Shown in pieces: positions 7,542 through 10,462 of a DNA stretch of 10,462 bases. The stretch spans positions 1-10,462 of the forward strand of contig CAJUAR010000084.1 of assembly GCA_910584495.1 (NCBI GenBank). The letters are read 5' to 3'. The position numbers and the translations under genes are program-made. The stretch's first letter is position 1. Every line of letters starts with the position of its first letter. This DNA comes from an uncultured Muribaculaceae bacterium (GTDB taxonomy: Bacteria > Bacteroidota > Bacteroidia > Bacteroidales > Muribaculaceae). The notes under the pieces were generated by a model. That model had not been told where the DNA came from, did no database searches, and was given only the letters and a program-made list of their open reading frames with translations.

Positions 7542-7976
7542 TTATTCGTCGTCTTCGTCAAAATCGAAGTCGAAATCCCAGCCGTCGTCGGCCATGCTCT
7601 GCGTGAACTGGCTGAGCTGGCGGCCTTCGCGCTTTGTGGGGCGCCCCAGACCTTTCTGTCGGTCGATAAAGCCGGAAATCTTCACCACCTCCAGCAGGTC
7701 GTACTCCGACTGTGGTGTGAGGTTCTCCATGTAGTCGGGCAACAGTTTTGCTCCCAAACGGTTTTGTGTCAAAGCTTTCACTCTGAAAGTGAAAGTAATA
7801 GGGGGCTTGCGCACGTGGATAATCTCTCCCACGGTCACCGTGCGCGACGGCTTCACCGGGTTGGGATTGTCGCCCACTGTCACACGTCCCTTTTTGCAGG
7901 CATCAGTGGCAATGGTGCGTGTTTTGAACACTCGCATTGCCCATAGCCATTTGTCGATTCTCACTTCGTCGGCCAT
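7542..7976 (-). CDS. RNA-binding S4-domain protein, Hsp15 (HslR) family
   Basis: The 144-residue protein opens with MADEVRIDKWLWAMRVFKTR, the classic start of an S4 RNA-binding domain of the Hsp15 type. GRVTVGD and PSRTVTVGE continue the S4 fold to about residue 57. A basic segment with RPTKREGRQL lies at 112-121, as in E. coli Hsp15, which binds stalled 50S subunits carrying nascent chain tRNA. The last 15 residues are strongly acidic (DDGWDFDFDFDEDDE); I recall similar tails in Bacteroidetes homologues. ATG 7976 is preferred over an upstream ATG at 8024, because that extension would run into pth and adds residues outside the domain. The gene starts 4 bp after pth ends, so the two are probably translationally linked. 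Recycling of stalled ribosomes fits with pth next door. Confidence 0.9.
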   Translation of the reverse strand: MADEVRIDKWLWAMRVFKTRTIATDACKKGRVTVGDNPNPVKPSRTVTVGEIIHVRKPPITFTFRVKALTQNRLGAKLLPDYMENLTPQSEYDLLEVVKISGFIDRQKGLGRPTKREGRQLSQFTQSMADDGWDFDFDFDEDDE

Positions 7977-7980
7977 GGTT

Positions 7981-8544
7981 TCATTTGTTGTTGAATTTGC
8001 ACATGGCACTTTGTGCGCCGGCAAGAATGTCCTCTTTGATAGCTTCCACAGCCATGCTTATGCGCTCGCGCAGGAGGGGCAGCTCATCGGCGGGAAAATT
8101 GCCCAGCACATAGTCCACTTGCGTGCCACGGGGATAGTCGTTGCCTATGCCGAAACGCAGGCGCGGATATGCTTGCGTGCCCAACATCTGGGCAATGTTC
8201 TTCAGCCCGTTGTGGCCGGCGTCGCTGCCGGCGGTTTTCAGGCGTATAGCTCCCAATGGCAGGGCAATGTCGTCGACAACGACAAGAATGTTCTCGGTGT
8301 CTATCTTCTCCTGATCTTTCCAGTAGCGCACGGCATTGCCGCTCAGGTTCATATATGTCGAGGGCTTGAGGAGCACCACTTGCTGGTTTTTGATGCGTCC
8401 ATAGCCCACGTCGCCATAACGGCACGTGCTAAAAGAAATATTGGACGCCTCGGCAAAGGCGTCCAATATCATAAATCCTATGTTGTGGCGGGTATTGCGA
8501 TATTCATCGCCTATATTACCCAGACCTACCACAAGATGCTTCAT
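7981..8544 (-). CDS. pth: Peptidyl-tRNA hydrolase
   Basis: The 187-residue protein hydrolyses the ester bond of peptidyl-tRNA released from stalled ribosomes, freeing tRNA. It has the bacterial Pth signature: VGLGN with N10, RHNIGF with the catalytic H20, STYMNLSG with N66, the VVVDD segment with D91 and D92, and SDAGHNGLK with N112. These match the known catalytic and tRNA-binding residues of E. coli Pth (N10, H20, N68, D93, N114). Length is typical. The start at 8544 is 27 bp after rplY. Codons 26-36 contain a perfect 13-bp inverted repeat (8438-8469), which is unusual for coding DNA and is listed separately. The protein itself appears intact. Confidence 0.97.
   Translation of the reverse strand: MKHLVVGLGNIGDEYRNTRHNIGFMILDAFAEASNISFSTCRYGDVGYGRIKNQQVVLLKPSTYMNLSGNAVRYWKDQEKIDTENILVVVDDIALPLGAIRLKTAGSDAGHNGLKNIAQMLGTQAYPRLRFGIGNDYPRGTQVDYVLGNFPADELPLLRERISMAVEAIKEDILAGAQSAMCKFNNK
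8431..8469 (-). promoter_or_regulatory. Terminator-like hairpin inside pth
   Basis: On the minus strand, 8457-8469 and 8438-8450 are perfect complements: a 13-bp stem (ATATTGGACGCCT) closed by a 6-nt loop. It is followed directly by TTCTTTT (8437-8431). A strong stem and a T-rich run are the parts of an intrinsic terminator. It begins 75 nt after the pth start codon. The inverted repeat is certain. A role in attenuation or mRNA processing between the ribosomal-protein gene and the downstream helicase genes is inference. Confidence 0.5.
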
Positions 8545-8571
8545 AAAAAATTGCCTTGGTGACGGACGCTA

Positions 8572-9222
8572 TTACTTGCCGGCAGCAGCTTGTGCACCAC
8601 GAGCAGCACGTGTCAGAGCCACAGCGCAGACAACAGCGTTCTTAGCGTTGACAATTTCGAGGCCGTCGATGTGGATGTCGCCCACCTGGAGGGTTTTGCC
8701 AAGGCCGAGCTTGTCGACGTTGATCACCAGACGTTCGGGGATAGCGGTGTAGATGGCGCGCACTTTGAGTTTCTTCATCGAGAGAGTGAGCTTACCACCG
8801 GCTTTAACACCTTCGGCGTGGCCTTCGAGCTTCACAGGTACTTCCATCACCACGGGTTTCTTGTCGCTCACTTCGAGAAGGTCGATGTGGAGGATGTTTT
8901 CTTTCACGGGGTGGAACTGGATGTCTTTGAGCACGGCCATACGTTTTTCGCCGTTGATGTCGAGTTCGATAGCGAAGATGTCGGGGGTATAGATGAGTTT
9001 GCGCACTGCGTCGTTGCTCACTACGAGGTCGGTGGTGATGATGCCGCGGCCGTTGCCGATTTCAATCACTTTTTCACCTTCTTTGAGTGTGCCTTCGAAG
9101 GGAAGTTTCACAATTTCGCCGCCGTTGAGGACAACGGGGATAAGATTCTGCGAGCGAAGGGCTTTGGCGGCCTTCTTGCCAAGGTCGGTACGGGGCTTGG
9201 CTTCGAGTTGGAATGTGTTCAT
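8572..9222 (-). CDS. rplY: 50S ribosomal protein L25/Ctc
   Basis: The 216-residue protein is the long (Ctc-type) form of L25, which binds 5S rRNA in the 50S subunit. The N-terminal L25 domain starts MNTFQLEAKPRTDLGKKAAK. The C-terminal TL5/Ctc domain is marked by VEVPVKLEGxAEGVKxGG-like sequence (EVPVKLEGHAEGVKAGG) and ends in an Ala-rich RAARGAQAAAGK tail common in Bacteroidetes. Between VVLNGG and NDAVRKLIYTP it has about 32 residues (36-67) where the homologues I recall have a segment of about 9, so the domain carries an insertion of roughly 20 residues or more. It is the first gene of the six-gene minus-strand group and has a good promoter 93 bp before its start. The A-rich leader before ATG lacks a Shine-Dalgarno sequence, as is usual in this phylum. 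Confidence 0.96.
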   Translation of the reverse strand: MNTFQLEAKPRTDLGKKAAKALRSQNLIPVVLNGGEIVKLPFEGTLKEGEKVIEIGNGRGIITTDLVVSNDAVRKLIYTPDIFAIELDINGEKRMAVLKDIQFHPVKENILHIDLLEVSDKKPVVMEVPVKLEGHAEGVKAGGKLTLSMKKLKVRAIYTAIPERLVINVDKLGLGKTLQVGDIHIDGLEIVNAKNAVVCAVALTRAARGAQAAAGK

Positions 9223-9276
9223 TTTGTTTGTTTTGTTGTGTTACTCAAAATTAAGTTTGTCTTAATTTCCCATCAC

Positions 9277-9296
9277 ACGTGGGCCTTTAGCCCCGT
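9277..9296 (-). promoter_or_regulatory. Small hairpin in the rplY leader
   Basis: In the transcript from the predicted rplY promoter, ACGGGGC and GCCC-A-CGT pair as a 7-bp stem with one bulged A and a 5-nt loop (UAAAG). It lies 55 nt before the start codon. It could be a leader element that responds to L25 or only part of a structured 5' end; no known riboswitch was recognised. Confidence 0.3.
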
Positions 9297-9314
9297 CGAT
9301 GTCAAAAATCGCCG

Positions 9315-9346
9315 CAAAGTTAGTGTTTTTTTGGCACTTATCCAAA
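9315..9346 (-). promoter_or_regulatory. Promoter of the rplY-pth operon
   Basis: Read on the minus strand, TTTG (9346-9343), a 20-bp spacer and TAACTTTG (9322-9315) match the Bacteroidetes sigma factor pattern completely. Transcription should begin near 9309, giving a leader of about 87 nt. No similar -7 box was found in the short gaps between the six downstream genes, so this probably drives them all. Confidence 0.75.
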
Positions 9347-9490
9347 TTTTTACCGCGTGGCCGCATCAAAATTTTTCGATGAAAAGAAGTCGATAGACAA
9401 AAAAGAACAGCCACAGACAGCCTGCAATGAAATGATTCATGCCACATTGTCCCGCTCGCACGAAAAAACACGCAAAAAAATTTCATTTTA

Positions 9491-9521
9491 TTGTCAATTA
9501 ATGGAATTTCAGCTATATTTG
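9491..9521 (+). promoter_or_regulatory. Promoter of the repeat-rich surface protein gene
   Basis: TTG (9491-9493), a 20-bp spacer and TATATTTG (9514-9521) match the Bacteroidetes consensus. Transcription should start near 9527, about 70 nt before the gene. It is divergent from the rplY promoter, and about 145 bp separate the two -33 elements. Confidence 0.72.
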
Positions 9522-9532
9522 CACCGTTTTTT

Positions 9533-9563
9533 GAAATTATAATATTTGTGAGATTATAATATT
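9533..9563 (+). repeat. Two direct repeats in the leader of the surface protein gene
   Basis: GA[A/G]ATTATAATATT occurs at 9533-9546 and 9550-9563, with 13 of 14 positions identical and a 17-bp period. Each copy contains the palindrome ATTATAAT. They lie just after the predicted transcription start, where a repressor site or RNA element could act. The DNA is AT-rich here, so chance is possible. Confidence 0.4.
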
Positions 9564-9597
9564 ACTTAAACATCCTCCAATTTATTAACATCAATCA

Positions 9598-10462
9598 ATG
9601 ATAATGGACAAAACAGTTATTAAATCGTTTATAACTATGGCCATTACGATTTTATTTGCGTTTTTACCTTCTAAAGCGCAGGCAACATCGGAATGGACGG
9701 TTAACCCGGCAGACTATCGCTACGACATGAGTCTCTATTTTGACATGACTTTGGGAGCCACGGGCGAGCATGTCGACCTTGGCAAATATGAGATTGCATC
9801 ATTTGTAAATGATGAATGTCGCGGCGTTGCCGATTTTCTGCCCAACGTAGAAGGTTGTCTCTATATGCGCATACGCAGCAATCAGGAAACGGGCGAAAAG
9901 GTGACTTTTAAAATCAGAAACAGGACATCGGGCGAGATTACAAATGTTGAAGGCATATCTTTGACTTTCGAATCGGATAAAGCCATCGGAATGCCTTCCA
10001 ATCCTCATCAGATTGTTGTTCGGCGTTATTTTGATGTTACAATACAGGCCTCGGAAGGCGGTAGCGTAATATTTGATAATGGCAGCTACGAGGAGGGGAC
10101 AACTTTAGACATTACTGCTGTTCCCGACGAGGGATACCACTTCGTTGCATGGAGCGACGGTAATACCGAAGCATCTCGTACTATCACCGTCTCTGACAAT
10201 ATTAATATCGAGGCCAGCTTCGAAGCTAACATATACAAACTCACCTATATGGTCGACGGAGAAGTTTACAAGACATTCGAAATTGCCTACGGTTCTGCCA
10301 TCACCCCCGAGGCCGCACCCGAAAAAGAAGGATATACGTTCACAGCCTGGGAAGGACTTCCCGAGACCATGCCGGCCCACGATGTTAACGCCGTAGCCGA
10401 GTATAAAGCCAACGTTTACAAACTGACCTATATGGTCGACGGAGAGGTTTACAAGACATTCG
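9598..10462 (+). CDS. Exported Listeria-Bacteroides repeat protein (InlB B-repeat), 3' end missing
   Basis: The frame is open to the right edge with no stop, giving 288 residues of a longer protein. ATG 9598 is the longest start; ATG 9604 (MDKTVIKSF) is equally good. A signal peptide ends near SKAQA (residue 29). Residues about 33-140 form an N-terminal domain I recall from Bacteroidales surface proteins (DYRYDMSLYF, YEIASFVNDECRGVA, MPSNPHQI). Residues 143-208 resemble a divergent InlB B-repeat (GGSVIFDNGSYEEGTTLDITAVPDEGYHF is its core, shown here by VTIQASEGG and EGYHFVAWSDG). Residues 211-271 are a Listeria-Bacteroides repeat (YKLTYMVDGEVYKTF, EGYTFTAWEGLPETMPAHDV), and a second copy starts at 272. 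Such repeats form beta-rich stalks in surface or secreted proteins. Binding partner and C-terminal anchor are not visible. Confidence 0.88.
   Translation, partial: MIMDKTVIKSFITMAITILFAFLPSKAQATSEWTVNPADYRYDMSLYFDMTLGATGEHVDLGKYEIASFVNDECRGVADFLPNVEGCLYMRIRSNQETGEKVTFKIRNRTSGEITNVEGISLTFESDKAIGMPSNPHQIVVRRYFDVTIQASEGGSVIFDNGSYEEGTTLDITAVPDEGYHFVAWSDGNTEASRTITVSDNINIEASFEANIYKLTYMVDGEVYKTFEIAYGSAITPEAAPEKEGYTFTAWEGLPETMPAHDVNAVAEYKANVYKLTYMVDGEVYKTF
10228..10462 (+). repeat. Listeria-Bacteroides repeat units, 183-bp period
   Basis: The unit beginning at 10228 is repeated from 10411 to the edge. Over the 52 bp shared, 48 are identical, and only one of the changed codons alters the amino acid (Ile to Val). 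The period is 183 bp, or 61 residues. More copies probably lie to the right. Confidence 0.85.

Noticed and set aside
8590..9396. 268-codon plus-strand open frame opposite rplY
   Set aside because: The minus strand codes for a clear L25; the plus frame is Phe/His/Asp-rich low-complexity antisense sequence and crosses the rplY promoter.
9357..9542. 61-codon plus-strand open frame in the divergent promoter region
   Set aside because: It spans the promoter of the surface gene and has biased, Lys-rich AT-driven composition without a leader.
9223..9597. Possible invertible promoter for the surface protein
   Set aside because: No flanking long inverted repeats and no invertase gene were seen in the window; the repeats present are direct.

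Overview
The window looks like a chromosome segment of a member of the Bacteroidales, perhaps Muribaculaceae or a relative. Promoters fit the Bacteroidetes -33/-7 pattern (TTTG or TTG, about 20 bp, then TAnnTTTG). Starts lack clear Shine-Dalgarno sequences and have A-rich leaders. The proteins are Bacteroidetes types: a PCMD-like secreted protein, a GH109 enzyme, an Hsp15-type S4 protein with an acidic tail, and a Listeria-Bacteroides-repeat surface protein. The family-level guess is weak.

Layout. Positions 1-270 are AT-rich non-coding DNA with a long inverted repeat at the left edge and a probable promoter. At 271-714 (+) lies a small four-helix membrane protein of the DUF4405 type. Positions 715-1099 have no convincing gene but carry a -7 box for the next one. 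At 1100-2056 (+) is a secreted protein with features of the PCMD family. It meets the next gene tail to tail, and their ends overlap by 7 bp.

Positions 2050-9222 (-) hold six closely spaced genes read right to left: rplY (L25/Ctc), pth, an Hsp15-like S4 protein, a DEAD-box RNA helicase, a SWIM-SNF2 ATPase and a GH109 lipoprotein. Gaps are 4-42 bp. I found one good promoter (9315-9346), ahead of rplY, and no TAnnTTTG box in the gaps. The first four genes fit ribosome and RNA maintenance. The SNF2 ATPase acts on nucleic acid or nucleoprotein. The GH109 glycosidase at the end is the functional outlier.

A divergent region (9223-9597) holds back-to-back promoters. From 9598 to the right edge runs the start of a large exported repeat protein, cut off by the window.

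No RNA genes, CRISPR arrays, insertion sequences or phage genes were seen. I did not find a clear new defence or mobile system. The most unusual items are a perfect 13-bp stem inside pth followed by a T-rich run, a DUF4405 protein with two HX13H pairs like those of di-heme cytochrome b, a degenerate 9-bp tandem repeat coding for an Ser-Asp linker in the SNF2 protein, an insertion in L25, and nearly identical DNA repeats in the surface protein.
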